The notes below the pieces were generated by a model. That model saw nothing but the letters and a program-made list of their open reading frames with translations. It ran no database searches and was not told where the DNA came from. Below are positions 1 to 8,098 of a stretch of DNA of 64,000 nucleotides, piece after piece. How positions within the stretch are numbered: the first letter of the stretch is position 1; every line of letters begins with the position of its first letter. Source of the stretch: Mycobacterium rhizamassiliense (GTDB lineage Bacteria > Actinomycetota > Actinomycetes > Mycobacteriales > Mycobacteriaceae). The stretch lies in contig NZ_LT721901.1 of the NCBI RefSeq assembly GCF_900157375.1, positions 5,413,685 to 5,477,684 on the forward strand, in the 5' to 3' direction. A program made the translations under genes and the position numbers.

Positions 1-814
1 CGACCCGATACAGGAGGTGCATGCTGATGCCGCGAGCCAGGGACAGCTCCGCCAGTTCTTTGGCGATCTTGTGCGGCGGCCCCTGCAGGAAGCCCCTTTC
101 CGAGGCGTCGAAGTCCACCGCGATGTTGTAGCCGCGGCGGATCGAGTGCGGCGCCCGGCCGGCCTCCTCCGCGGCCGCGTCGATGAGATCGTTGGCCGCC
201 GCCAGGTCGGCGGGGCTGCACGCGAAGGAACTGGGAATCCAGCCATCCGCCAGGCGGCCGACGAGCCCGAGCATGCGCGGCCGGTAAGCGCCGAGCCAGA
301 TGTCGATTCTGCCCGAAGCGAGCGGGCTCGGCTCGGCGTCGCGAAGCCGGTAGTGGTTGCCACGAAAGTTCGCTTTGGTGTTGGGATTCCAGAGTCGGCG
401 GATGACGTGAATCGCTTCCTCGAGCGCATCGACGGACTCACCGGCACTGAGCCGCGGGCCGCCTTCTGCGACTATTCGGTCCCACAATGGTTGCGCGCCC
501 GCGCCGATGCCCAAATCGAACCTGCCCTTGCTGATCCAATCGAGCGTGGCACTGACCCGCGCGAGCTGGGCGGGTGGGCGCAGCGGCAGGTTGGCGACGT
601 TGCACAGCAACCGGATTCGCCGGGTGCGCTGGGCGATCGCCGACATCAGGGTGAAGGTGTCCAGGCGTTGCGCCCAATACGGGTGGTCGGGCAGGCTGAC
701 GACGTCAAGCCCGGAAACCTCGGCCCGTTCAGCGAGCCGGAGAACATCCAGTGGGCGGCCGGGCGGCGCCTCGAGCAACGCGCCGAAGTGCAGCGGGTGG
801 GTGTAGGGCGGCAC
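1..814 (-). CDS. LLM-class F420-dependent oxidoreductase (partial, 3' end off the window)
   Basis: Bacterial luciferase-like TIM-barrel protein. The minus strand reads a protein with HFGALLEAPPG near the start, VVSLPDHPYWAQ, a GRFDLGIGAG turn and LGAYRPRMLGLVGRLADGW, the pattern of mycobacterial F420-dependent flavin-type oxidoreductases. The C-terminus is cut by the window edge. I chose GTG at 814 because AGGAGA lies 7 bases upstream; an in-frame ATG at 835 overlaps the hemerythrin stop as ATGA and would add seven residues. It is therefore translationally coupled to, and probably co-transcribed with, the hemerythrin gene. The substrate cannot be told from sequence. Confidence 0.85.
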   Translation of the reverse strand, partial: MPPYTHPLHFGALLEAPPGRPLDVLRLAERAEVSGLDVVSLPDHPYWAQRLDTFTLMSAIAQRTRRIRLLCNVANLPLRPPAQLARVSATLDWISKGRFDLGIGAGAQPLWDRIVAEGGPRLSAGESVDALEEAIHVIRRLWNPNTKANFRGNHYRLRDAEPSPLASGRIDIWLGAYRPRMLGLVGRLADGWIPSSFACSPADLAAANDLIDAAAEEAGRAPHSIRRGYNIAVDFDASERGFLQGPPHKIAKELAELSLARGISMHLLYRV

Positions 815-831
815 GTCGGATCTCCTGTCGC

Positions 832-1512
832 TCATAGTTCGGCACTGCGCGCCGGTGTCGTCGTGCCGTGGACGCGCTGTGCGTACTGGGCATAGGAGTC
901 GGCGGCATCGCCGCACACCGTGTCCCGCAGGTCCGCGGGGAGGCGGTCCAGGACCCGTTGGACCACCTCGGCGTCACCCTCGTACAACAGCATTCCGAGG
1001 TTCAGCGGGAGCGCGGCGGGATCGCTTGCGGCCGCGCCCCGTTCGACCATCGCGTCCCACTCGGCCGCGGTGATGTGCTGCTCCATGAGCGGAACGACGA
1101 GTTGCTCTTCGGCGGCCATATGCTCGTTCAGCAGCTCGACGAATCGGCTGGCCTCGCTCGCGGGTTCGAGGCTGGCCAGCGTCGGATCGTTGGTGGCCCA
1201 GTTGCGAATGCCCGTGCACAGCCACTCGAGGTCGAATTCCAGCTCGTGGTGTTGGGCCTGCATCATCTGGACCCGCTTCTCGACGCAATCCCCCGCCCGT
1301 TTCTTGAGCAGCGGCCAGACAAGTTCGTCCTCGGCGCGGTGATGGTGATGCAGCGCATCGGCGATCAACGTGAAGTGGTCGGCGACGATTCGGATCCGCT
1401 CGGCGTCGACCGCCTCGCGGATCAGCCTCGGCAGGTGCCCGAATTCGCGGCGGAACATGGTGTGCACCACTTCCATTTCGCCGCGGTCAAAGTACTGCGT
1501 GTCTTCGGCCAC
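832..1512 (-). CDS. hemerythrin HHE domain-containing protein
   Basis: Likely a cytoplasmic di-iron four-helix-bundle protein that binds O2 or reacts with NO or peroxide. Iron-ligand signatures are visible in order: HTMFRREFGH, then HHHHRAEDELVWP, then QAQHHELEFD, then LNEHMAAEEQLVVP. After the bundle comes a roughly 70-residue C-terminal tail. I chose GTG 1512 (protein begins VAEDTQYFDRGE) because GAGAGG sits 5 bases upstream and the longer reading from ATG 1572 adds a low-complexity stretch. The stop overlaps the possible ATG of the downstream F420-type oxidoreductase. The physiological ligand is not known. Confidence 0.85.
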   Translation of the reverse strand: MAEDTQYFDRGEMEVVHTMFRREFGHLPRLIREAVDAERIRIVADHFTLIADALHHHHRAEDELVWPLLKKRAGDCVEKRVQMMQAQHHELEFDLEWLCTGIRNWATNDPTLASLEPASEASRFVELLNEHMAAEEQLVVPLMEQHITAAEWDAMVERGAAASDPAALPLNLGMLLYEGDAEVVQRVLDRLPADLRDTVCGDAADSYAQYAQRVHGTTTPARSAEL

Positions 1513-1588
1513 CGAAGCCTCTCGCGTCGTCGTCGTCCATGAACTCCGTGTATCAAACGACTTACAGGCCAAGATGATTCACTGTTTG

Positions 1589-2467
1589 CTAGTAACCGAT
1601 GGACGTCAGGTAGGCGCCGCGCGGCTCGTGATAGAAACCGACGGTCATCAGGTTGAGCATGTGCCGCACCCGCAGACCCCGGTCCAGGCACCAGCGCAAC
1701 AGGGCGGTGTTGCGCGTCGGCAGGATGAAGCCAGGCCCGTCGATACGCCGGGCCGCACCGATCAACGCCTTCAGATCGTCGTTGCCCAGCGCGACGGAAT
1801 GGTCGTAGAAGCCGATCCCCGTGGTGTATCCCGTGATCCGGCCGGCCCGCTCCACCACGCTGGCGGCCTGCCGGGCAACCGAATCTTGCAATTCGCCGCC
1901 GCGGTCGTGTCCGTGCACCCGCACGCACACCGCGTTGCACGCGTCGATGTCGGCATCGGACGCGGGCCGGACGCGGCAACCGTCGACTTCGACGCCGAGC
2001 GGTTCCCCCTGCAGCGTGGCCAGCGGTTCGCGCACGTCGAATCCCAGCTTGGCGTAAAGACTCAGCGACCGGTTGTGGTAGGCGAGCTGCACCAGCCGGA
2101 CACCCTGCGCCCGTTGCTGTTTGGCCCTGTCCAGCACCGCCTGCATCAGCTCTCGCCCCACGCTGTGGTTCTGGCTGCCCGGTTCGACGCTGACCGGGCC
2201 CACGCCGAAGATCGGCGACCGCTCGTCCATGAAGTTGCTTCCGACGATGCGACCGTCTTGGCAGGCCACCACGCCGAAGAACCCCGGGTGGCCGATCATG
2301 TGGGAGCACAACGCCGTTGCTTCATCGACAGAGGTGAAGTCGTGGGGAAAATTATGGCGATCGGCGATCGCCGAGAACGCCTCGTAGTTGATGCGGCCAC
2401 AGACGTCGGTGTCGGCCGGTGCGGCGGCCCTGATCGCGGTGGATTCGGCTACAAACCGACTCGTCAC
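1589..2467 (-). CDS. GNAT family N-acetyltransferase (tandem GNAT-like halves)
   Basis: Protein of 292 residues beginning at GTG. The N-terminal half has a GNAT fold: IRAAAPADTDVCGRINYEAF (beta1/alpha1), VVACQDGRIVGSNF, then GPVSVEPGSQNHSVGRELM, which carries the acetyl-CoA pyrophosphate loop in degenerate form, and LAYHNRSLSLYAKLGF. The second half (VRPASDADIDACNAVCVRVHG onward) repeats the layout without a clear CoA loop, a common arrangement in actinobacterial tandem acetyltransferases. It starts 5 bases after the stop of the upstream F420-type oxidoreductase, so the two probably share a transcript. Acetyl acceptor unknown. Confidence 0.85.
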   Translation of the reverse strand: MTSRFVAESTAIRAAAPADTDVCGRINYEAFSAIADRHNFPHDFTSVDEATALCSHMIGHPGFFGVVACQDGRIVGSNFMDERSPIFGVGPVSVEPGSQNHSVGRELMQAVLDRAKQQRAQGVRLVQLAYHNRSLSLYAKLGFDVREPLATLQGEPLGVEVDGCRVRPASDADIDACNAVCVRVHGHDRGGELQDSVARQAASVVERAGRITGYTTGIGFYDHSVALGNDDLKALIGAARRIDGPGFILPTRNTALLRWCLDRGLRVRHMLNLMTVGFYHEPRGAYLTSIGY

Positions 2468-2471
2468 GGTT

Positions 2472-3299
2472 CTACGCCAATTCCGCGATCAGCGGCTGCA
2501 ACGCGTCCAGGTGACGAAGGGTCTGATCGCGAGGCTCGGTCGGCAGCTCAATCAATAGCTCCTCCATGTCGAGTTGGCGGTATTTCGCGATGTCTGCCGG
2601 CGTGTGGTCACCCATGTGGACCCCGATGACCGGCACGTCGTGGCCGGCGACGGTATGTAGTTCGGTGAGTTGTTCCGACATCACGTCAGCCGATGTGCTC
2701 ATCGGGATCCAGCCGGCCTTCAGCCGGGTGATGCGCTCGAAGTTGGCCGGGCCGCCACCGACATACAGCGGAGGATGCGGCTGCTGTACCGGCTTGGGCC
2801 AACAGAAGATCGGGTCGAAGTCCACGAATTCCCCATGGAATTCCGCCTTTTCCTGAGTCCAGATCGTGATCATCGCGGCCAGCCGTTCATCGGCGACGCG
2901 TCCACGCACGGCGGGGTCGATGCCGTGATCGGCGATCTCTTCGCGCAGCCAGCCGACGCCAACACCGAAACGAAACCGGCCCTGCGACACCAGATCGAGT
3001 GACGCCACTTCTTTGGCCGTCATGATCGGGTCCCGATTCGGGATCAGGGCGACGCTGGTGCCCAGCGCCAAGGTCGTGGTCACACCGGCGGCCGCGGTCA
3101 ACGCGACGAACGGATCAAGCGAGCGGTGGTACTGGCGCGGGATAGGGCCGCCGCCGAGAAACGGGGTCTTGGTGTTGACCGGGATATGCGAATGTTCCGC
3201 GAGGAACAACGACGCAAATCCCCGTTGCTCGAGTTGCGCGCCCAGCTCCCCCGGGCCGATACCTTCGTCGGTGACAAAACCTGCTACACCAAATCGCAT
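2472..3299 (-). CDS. LLM-class F420-dependent oxidoreductase
   Basis: Complete 275-residue luciferase-like monooxygenase-fold protein. It begins MRFGVAGFVTDEGI, and shows LFLAEHSHIP, TLALGTSVALIPNRDP, SLDLVSQGRFRFGVGVGW and PPLYVGGGPANFERI, typical of the TIGR03619-type F420-dependent subfamily common in mycobacteria. Expected cofactor is F420 or FMN; the substrate is unknown. The gene leads a two-gene unit with the GNAT gene and is a paralogue-class neighbour of the partial oxidoreductase at the left edge. It is divergent from the ketopantoate-reductase-like gene. Confidence 0.88.
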   Translation of the reverse strand: MRFGVAGFVTDEGIGPGELGAQLEQRGFASLFLAEHSHIPVNTKTPFLGGGPIPRQYHRSLDPFVALTAAAGVTTTLALGTSVALIPNRDPIMTAKEVASLDLVSQGRFRFGVGVGWLREEIADHGIDPAVRGRVADERLAAMITIWTQEKAEFHGEFVDFDPIFCWPKPVQQPHPPLYVGGGPANFERITRLKAGWIPMSTSADVMSEQLTELHTVAGHDVPVIGVHMGDHTPADIAKYRQLDMEELLIELPTEPRDQTLRHLDALQPLIAELA

Positions 3300-3368
3300 T
3301 GCCTTGCTCCCTCGGTCGTCGTGTGACGGGTTCTGTCACCACATCCACAAACGCCCGGCGGCCCGGCG

Positions 3369-4322
3369 TTGTCTCACTCGCCCGGCGCAGCCCCGTCGGC
3401 ACCGCAGCGCCGCGGACCGCGTAACTTCGCTCTTATCGCCACCAACATTGCGCTCGTCGGCCCGGGCGCCGTCGGCACGACGGCCGCCGCGCTGCTCCAT
3501 CGCGCAGGCAACGCGGTGGTGGTGTGCGGTCGCAGTCCCCGGGACAGCATCGAACTGCGCCCCGACGGCCAGGATCCGATCGTGGTACCCGGACCCGTCC
3601 ACACCGATCCGGCGCAGGTGTCCGCTCCGGTCGACATCCTTTTGTTGGCGGTCAAAGCCACCCAGAACGACGATGCGGCGGCCTGGCTGTCCCGCCTGTG
3701 CGCCGAGCACACCGTCGTCGTCGTGCTGCAGAACGGCGTCGAGCAGGTCGAGCAGGTCAAGCCGCACTGCCCGTCGTCGCCGGTGCTCCCCGGCATCGTC
3801 TGGTATTCGGCCGAGACGCAGCCGCAGGGCTGGGTGCGGCTGCGCACCGAGGCGCACCTGGTGCTGCCCAGCGGGCCCGCGGCCGAAGCGGTCGCCGAGC
3901 TGCTGCGCGGCGCCGGCTGCCGCGTCGAGTGCGACCCCGACTTCATCACCGCGGCCTGGCGCAAGCTGCTGACCAACGCGCTGGCCGGGTTCATGGCCCT
4001 GTCGGGGCGGCGCTCCGGCATGTTCCGCCGCGACGACGTCGTCGAGTTGTCGCGCGACTACGTCGCCGAATGCCTGGCCGTGGCGCGCGCCGAGGGCGCC
4101 CGGCTGCCGGACGAGCTGGTCGACGAGCTCGCCGAGATGTTCCGCCACGTACCCGAGGACATGGGCACGTCGATCCTGGCCGACCGGGAAAGCAAGCGGC
4201 CGATGGAATGGGACATCCGCAACGGGGTGATCGTCCGCAAGGGCCGCGCCCACGGCCTGGCGACGCCGATCAGCGACGTGCTAGTGCCACTGTTGGCCGC
4301 GGCCAGCGACGGCCCCGGCTAA
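3369..4322 (+). CDS. ketopantoate reductase family (PanE/ApbA-like) oxidoreductase
   Basis: NADP-dependent reductase of about 300 residues. The Rossmann motif IALVGPGAVGTTAAALLHRA near residue 28 is the nucleotide-binding loop; VLQNGVEQ and TAAWRKLLTNALAGFMAL match the conserved ketopantoate reductase segments that carry the catalytic lysine, and a C-terminal helical domain follows (SKRPMEWDIRNGVIVRKG). Position corresponds to Rv2573 of M. tuberculosis. The start is uncertain: the frame opens with TTG at 3369 and gives a 26-residue unstructured leader; true translation may begin near the Rossmann strand. It may not be the pantothenate-pathway enzyme, since mycobacteria carry several paralogues. 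Confidence 0.82.
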   Translation: MSHSPGAAPSAPQRRGPRNFALIATNIALVGPGAVGTTAAALLHRAGNAVVVCGRSPRDSIELRPDGQDPIVVPGPVHTDPAQVSAPVDILLLAVKATQNDDAAAWLSRLCAEHTVVVVLQNGVEQVEQVKPHCPSSPVLPGIVWYSAETQPQGWVRLRTEAHLVLPSGPAAEAVAELLRGAGCRVECDPDFITAAWRKLLTNALAGFMALSGRRSGMFRRDDVVELSRDYVAECLAVARAEGARLPDELVDELAEMFRHVPEDMGTSILADRESKRPMEWDIRNGVIVRKGRAHGLATPISDVLVPLLAAASDGPG

Positions 4323-4331
4323 GTTGTAGCC

Positions 4332-4837
4332 ATGTTCCCGTGCGAGCGTGTCGACCTCGACTTCGTCGACAACGCGCCCTTCGTATTCCGCAACAGTGTC
4401 GACCTCGCCATCACCCCGAGCAGCTGTTCGACGTGCTGGCCGACGCCGAGTCCTGGCCGCGCTGGGCCTCGGTGATCACCAAGGTGACCTGGACCAGCCC
4501 CGAGCCGCGGGGCGTCGGCACCACCCGCGTCGTCGAGATGCGCGGCGGCTTGAAACCTCTGGTCGGCAATGAAGAGTTCCTGGCCTGGGAACCATTCACG
4601 CACATGGCATTCCGGTTCAACGAGTGCTCGACGCAGTCGGTGGCGGCGTTCGCCGAGGACTATCGGGTCGAGGTCGTCCCTGGCGGCTGCCGGCTCACCT
4701 GGACCATGGCGCAAAAGCCCGCGGGCCCGGCCCGGCTGGCGATGTACGTCGTCGGGCCGCTGCTGAACCTGGGGCTGCGCCGGTTCCTGCGCAACCTGCG
4801 CAGCTACACCGACTCTCGCGCTGCGCAGCAGCGTTAG
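4332..4837 (+). pseudogene. SRPBCC family protein with a one-base frameshift
   Basis: Rv2574-position gene of the START/polyketide-cyclase-like fold. The reading frame from ATG 4332 gives MFPCERVDLDFVDNA and runs through DLAITP, then meets a stop at 4473-4475. The continuation PEQLFDVLADAESWPRWAS, through to FLRNLRSYTDSR, lies in the -1 relative frame and ends at 4837. The two frames join at the run CCCCGAG (4414-4420), where one missing G would restore ITPEQLFDV. Either the gene is broken by a one-base deletion, or the base is a sequencing or assembly error in a short C/G run. A shorter protein starting inside the second frame cannot be excluded. Confidence 0.8.
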
Positions 4838-4881
4838 GCTGATTTCACCCGGGTACGAGTGTCAGATTTGGGGAGCGTGCG

Positions 4882-5796
4882 ATGACCTTCAACGAGGGTA
4901 TGCAGATCGACACCAGCACCGCGTCGTCGTCCGGCGGCGGGGGCGGCATGGGGATGGCCTTCGGGGGCGGCGGGGGCGGCATGGGGATGGCCTTCGGGGG
5001 CGGCGGCGTCGGGCTGCTGATCCTGATCGCGGCGCTGTTCTTCGGCGTCGACCCCGGCCGCGTGATGCCCCAGCAGCAGCAGCCGAACAGCGGCTACTCG
5101 GCGCCCGGGTTCGACCTGAATCAGTGCAAGACCGGGGCCGACGCGAACAAATACGTGCAGTGCCGCGTGGTAGCCACCGGCAACTCGGTGGACGCGGTCT
5201 GGCATCAGCTGATGCCGAAGTACACGCGCCCGCACGTGCGCTTGTTCAGCGGCTCGGTGAACACCGGCTGCGGGCAGGCCACCACCGCGGTGGGGCCGTT
5301 CTACTGCCCGGTGGATCAGACCGCCTACTTCGACACCGACTTCTTCCAGGAGCTGGTCGATAAATTCGGTTCCAGCGGTGGGCCTTTCGCGCAGGAGTAC
5401 GTGGTGGCCCACGAATACGGCCACCACGTGCAACAGCTGCAGGGCCTCCTGGGCCGCTCGCAACAGGGCGCGCAGGGCGCCGGCGGTAACGGCGTGCGCA
5501 CCGAGCTGCAGGCCGACTGCTACGCGGGCATCTGGGCGCACTACGCGTCGACGGTCAAGCAGGAGAGCACCGGGGTGCCCTACCTACAACCGTTGAGCGA
5601 TCAAGACATTCAGGACGCCCTGTCCGCCGCGGCGTCGGTGGGCGACGACCGTATCCAGAAGGAATCGACGGGTCGGGTGAATCCCGAGTCGTGGACGCAT
5701 GGTTCGGCCGCCCAGCGCCAGCATTGGTTCACCGTCGGCTATCAGACCGGCGACCCGAAGCAGTGCGACACGTTCTCCGCGACGAGCCTCGGCTAA
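4882..5796 (+). CDS. neutral zinc metallopeptidase, membrane-anchored, glycine-rich N-terminus
   Basis: Protein of 304 residues in the YpfJ/putative neutral zinc metallopeptidase family, at the position of Rv2575. A glycine-rich cytoplasmic stretch (residues 15-48) is followed by one membrane segment (GVGLLILIAALFFGV, about 47-61) and an outer domain. The zinc site HEYGHH is at about residue 177 with a downstream ELQADCYAG motif supplying the third ligand. Cysteines (CKTGADANKYVQC, CGQATTAVGPFYC) may form disulfides. GGGGAG precedes ATG 4882. Its stop overlaps the stop of the convergent DapA-like gene by four bases. Confidence 0.88.
   Translation: MTFNEGMQIDTSTASSSGGGGGMGMAFGGGGGGMGMAFGGGGVGLLILIAALFFGVDPGRVMPQQQQPNSGYSAPGFDLNQCKTGADANKYVQCRVVATGNSVDAVWHQLMPKYTRPHVRLFSGSVNTGCGQATTAVGPFYCPVDQTAYFDTDFFQELVDKFGSSGGPFAQEYVVAHEYGHHVQQLQGLLGRSQQGAQGAGGNGVRTELQADCYAGIWAHYASTVKQESTGVPYLQPLSDQDIQDALSAAASVGDDRIQKESTGRVNPESWTHGSAAQRQHWFTVGYQTGDPKQCDTFSATSLG
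4942..5007 (+). repeat. 33-bp tandem duplication in the metallopeptidase gene
   Basis: Two copies of a 33-base unit beginning GGCGGCATGGGGATGGCC, at 4942-4974 and 4975-5007, differing only in the last base. The unit encodes GGMGMAFGGGG. It is in frame, so copy-number change would lengthen or shorten the glycine-rich cytoplasmic stretch by 11 residues. Confidence 0.9.
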
Positions 5797-6689
5797 CCGA
5801 CGGCCAGCAGGCCCCGCAGTTCGGCTCGACCCTGCTCCTCTAGCGGGAGCAGCGGCGCGCGCGGATTGCCCACGGGGAAATCGAGTAATTCCAGACCCGC
5901 CTTCACGGTGGTGGCCAGGCCGCCCGCCACGATGAACTGCAGTAGCGGCTTGAGGTCGTCGTAGATCTGCTGAGCCTTGTCGAGGTCGCCCGCGCGCACC
6001 GCCTCGTACAGGTCGATGCACGGCTGCGGACGCAAACAGGGTGCCGCCGTGCACCAACCGGACGCGCCGGCCTTCAGGGCGTCCAGCACCAACGGATTGC
6101 TGCCGTTGTAGAACGGCAGCAATCCGTTGGACAGCTCGGTGATGCGCTGCATCCGGGTCAGGTCACCGGTGGATTCCTTGACCATGGCGACGTTGTCGAT
6201 CGTCTCGAACATGCCGACCAGAAGCTCGGGGCGCATGTCCACGCCGCTGGTGGCCGGGTTGTTGTAGGCGATGATCGGGATCCCGATCGCGTCGCTGACG
6301 CTGCGGTAGTGCTGGACGATCTCGCGTTCGGCCAGCTTCCAGTACGACACCGGCAGCACCATCACCGCGTCGGCGCCGGCCCATTGGGCATACTGCGCGC
6401 GGCGAATCGTCTTGGCGGTGGTCACATCCGAGACACCGACCACCACCGGCACCCGGCCCGCGACGGCGGCGATCGTGGTGTCGACGACGCTGTCGAACTC
6501 GGGTTCGTCGAGGTAGGCCAGTTCGCCCGTGCTGCCCAGCGGGGCGATCGCGTGGACGCCGGAGGACACCAGCCGCTCGACCAGAGCGGCCAGCCGCGTC
6601 GTGTCGATTGCGCCGGCCGCATCGCCGGTGAACGGAGTCACCGGGTAGGCGATGATGCCGTGGAACGTGGGCGCTTGGGCCTGCGACAC
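5793..6689 (-). CDS. dihydrodipicolinate synthase/N-acetylneuraminate lyase family protein
   Basis: 298-residue class I aldolase-type TIM barrel. Visible family features are LGSTGELAYL (substrate carboxylate loop, residues 51-60), the catalytic tyrosine in AYNNP (Y142) and the Schiff-base lysine in MVKESTGD (K171). It lies 37 bases downstream of the class II aldolase gene on the same strand, so the pair is probably a small catabolic operon. This context, and the presence of an XRE regulator, argues for a pyruvate-releasing or -condensing sugar-acid lyase rather than the lysine-biosynthetic DapA, but the substrate is not visible. Confidence 0.85.
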   Translation of the reverse strand: MSQAQAPTFHGIIAYPVTPFTGDAAGAIDTTRLAALVERLVSSGVHAIAPLGSTGELAYLDEPEFDSVVDTTIAAVAGRVPVVVGVSDVTTAKTIRRAQYAQWAGADAVMVLPVSYWKLAEREIVQHYRSVSDAIGIPIIAYNNPATSGVDMRPELLVGMFETIDNVAMVKESTGDLTRMQRITELSNGLLPFYNGSNPLVLDALKAGASGWCTAAPCLRPQPCIDLYEAVRAGDLDKAQQIYDDLKPLLQFIVAGGLATTVKAGLELLDFPVGNPRAPLLPLEEQGRAELRGLLAVG

Positions 6690-6726
6690 AGACGGTCTCC
6701 TCGAATGTAGTTGACGGACAGCGGGT

Positions 6727-7524
6727 TTAGCCGGACAGGGCGTCGGGATGGCGCGCGAGCGCGCGGCGCGCGTAGTACGCGAAGTTGGCCTGGCTGCGCT
6801 TGGGCGTCAGCGTCCACTCGTGCGCCTCGCGGGCCAACTCCGCGGGCAGTTCCTTGATGGTGCCGGCGGCCATCGCAGCCAGTTGCAGCTTGGCCGCGCG
6901 CTCGATCAGGACGCCCAACGAGCAGGCCTCCTCGATGCTGGCGCCCGCGATCACGTGACCGTGGTGCGCTAGCAGGACCGCCTTCTTGTCGCCGAGGGCG
7001 GCGGTGATGATCTCGCCCTCCTCGTTGCCGACCGGCACGCCCGGCCACTTGGCCAGGAAGGCGCAGTCGTCGTAGAGCGGCGTGGTGTCCATGTGCGAGA
7101 CGATCAGCGGGACCTCCAGCATCGACAGCGCCGCCACGTGGAAGGCGTGCGTGTGCACGATGCAACCGACGTCGGGTCGCGCGCGATAGATCCAGCTGTG
7201 AAAACGGTTGGCGGGGTTGGCCATTCCGTCCCCGTCCAGCACGTTGAGATCCTCGTCGACCAGCAGCAGGTTGGCGTCGGTGATCTCGTCGAAACCGAGG
7301 CCCAACCGCTGGGTGTAGTAGGTCCCGGGCTCTTCGGCGCGGGCGGTGATCTGTCCGGCCAGGCCGGAGTCGTGCCCGGCGTCGAACAGGGCGCGACACG
7401 TCAGCGCCAGCTTCTGCCGGGTGCTCAACTGCGAATCGGCGACGACGTTGGTTTGCAAGGCCGTCAGCTGTTCGGCGGACCGGCGCATCAACTCGGATTT
7501 CGAATCGGTGAACGTGCTGGCCAT
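6727..7524 (-). CDS. class II aldolase/adducin family protein
   Basis: 265-residue protein with the zinc-dependent class II aldolase fold. Metal-ligand histidines appear in CIVHTHAFHVAAL (H124, H126) and LLAHHGHVIAG, with acid/base residues upstream in GLGFDEITDANLLLVD. I start it at ATG 7524 (MASTFTDSKSEL), since the longer frame to 7653 runs through the operator and into the divergent regulator. It leads the operon with the DapA-like gene. The start codon lies immediately beside the inverted repeat 7526-7559, so repression by the divergent XRE protein is likely. The substrate may be a sugar phosphate or a hydroxy acid. Confidence 0.87.
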   Translation of the reverse strand: MASTFTDSKSELMRRSAEQLTALQTNVVADSQLSTRQKLALTCRALFDAGHDSGLAGQITARAEEPGTYYTQRLGLGFDEITDANLLLVDEDLNVLDGDGMANPANRFHSWIYRARPDVGCIVHTHAFHVAALSMLEVPLIVSHMDTTPLYDDCAFLAKWPGVPVGNEEGEIITAALGDKKAVLLAHHGHVIAGASIEEACSLGVLIERAAKLQLAAMAAGTIKELPAELAREAHEWTLTPKRSQANFAYYARRALARHPDALSG

Positions 7525-7525
7525 G

Positions 7526-7559
7526 TGACACAATGTAGCAGCTAAGAAACCTTGTGTCA
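7526..7559. promoter_or_regulatory. perfect 8-bp inverted repeat, candidate XRE operator
   Basis: TGACACAA (7526-7533) and its exact reverse complement TTGTGTCA (7552-7559), separated by 18 bases, fill the 49-base gap between the divergent aldolase and XRE-cupin genes. The left arm abuts the aldolase start; the right arm is 14 bases before the regulator GTG, just upstream of its AGGAGG ribosome site. Placement suits shared autoregulation. Confidence 0.72.
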
Positions 7560-7573
7560 TAGGAGGCCATCGA

Positions 7574-8098
7574 GTGACAGCACTGCTGCGCCCCGTCCGC
7601 AGGCAACGCGGCCTGACCCTCGAGCAGCTAGCCCAGCAGACCGGCCTGACCAAGAGCTATCTGTCCAAAATCGAACGCGGCCAAAGCACTCCGTCGATCG
7701 CGGTGGCCCTGAAGGTCGCGCGCGCGCTCGACGTCGAAGTCGGGCGGCTGTTCTCCACCGAGGCGGCACAGGAGAAGATCACCGTGGACCGGGCGGCGAC
7801 CCGCAAGGGCGAGGGCGCCCGCTATCGGATGTTGGCGCCGTCACTGCTGGGAAAGTCCATGTCGCCCTTCATCGTTCGGCCGACCGACCGGGTGTCCGAC
7901 GATCCGCACCCCGAGCACGCGGGCCAGGAGTTCGTCTTCGTGCACGCCGGACGCGTCGAGCTCGACTACGGCGACCAGACCATCACGTTGGGCCCCGGCG
8001 ACAGCGCCTACTTCGACGCGTCGGTCAGCCACAAGATCCGGGCGGTCGGCGCCAAGGCGGCCGAGGTCGTCGTGGTCGCGCAGACCGAGCCGCGATGA
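7574..8098 (+). CDS. XRE family transcriptional regulator with C-terminal cupin
   Basis: 174-residue regulator. The N-terminal helix-turn-helix (residues 5-60) contains LEQLAQQTGLTKSYLSKIER, followed by GQSTPSIAVALKVARALDV. The C-terminal half is a small cupin barrel (about 100-170) with HPEHAGQEFVFVHAGRVEL and LGPGDSAYFDASVSHKIRA. This architecture is used by one-component sensors of small metabolites. Translation starts at GTG 7574 after AGGAGG. It is divergent from the aldolase operon across a perfect inverted repeat and overlaps the next gene by ATGA. Probably controls both units. Confidence 0.9.
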   Translation: MTALLRPVRRQRGLTLEQLAQQTGLTKSYLSKIERGQSTPSIAVALKVARALDVEVGRLFSTEAAQEKITVDRAATRKGEGARYRMLAPSLLGKSMSPFIVRPTDRVSDDPHPEHAGQEFVFVHAGRVELDYGDQTITLGPGDSAYFDASVSHKIRAVGAKAAEVVVVAQTEPR

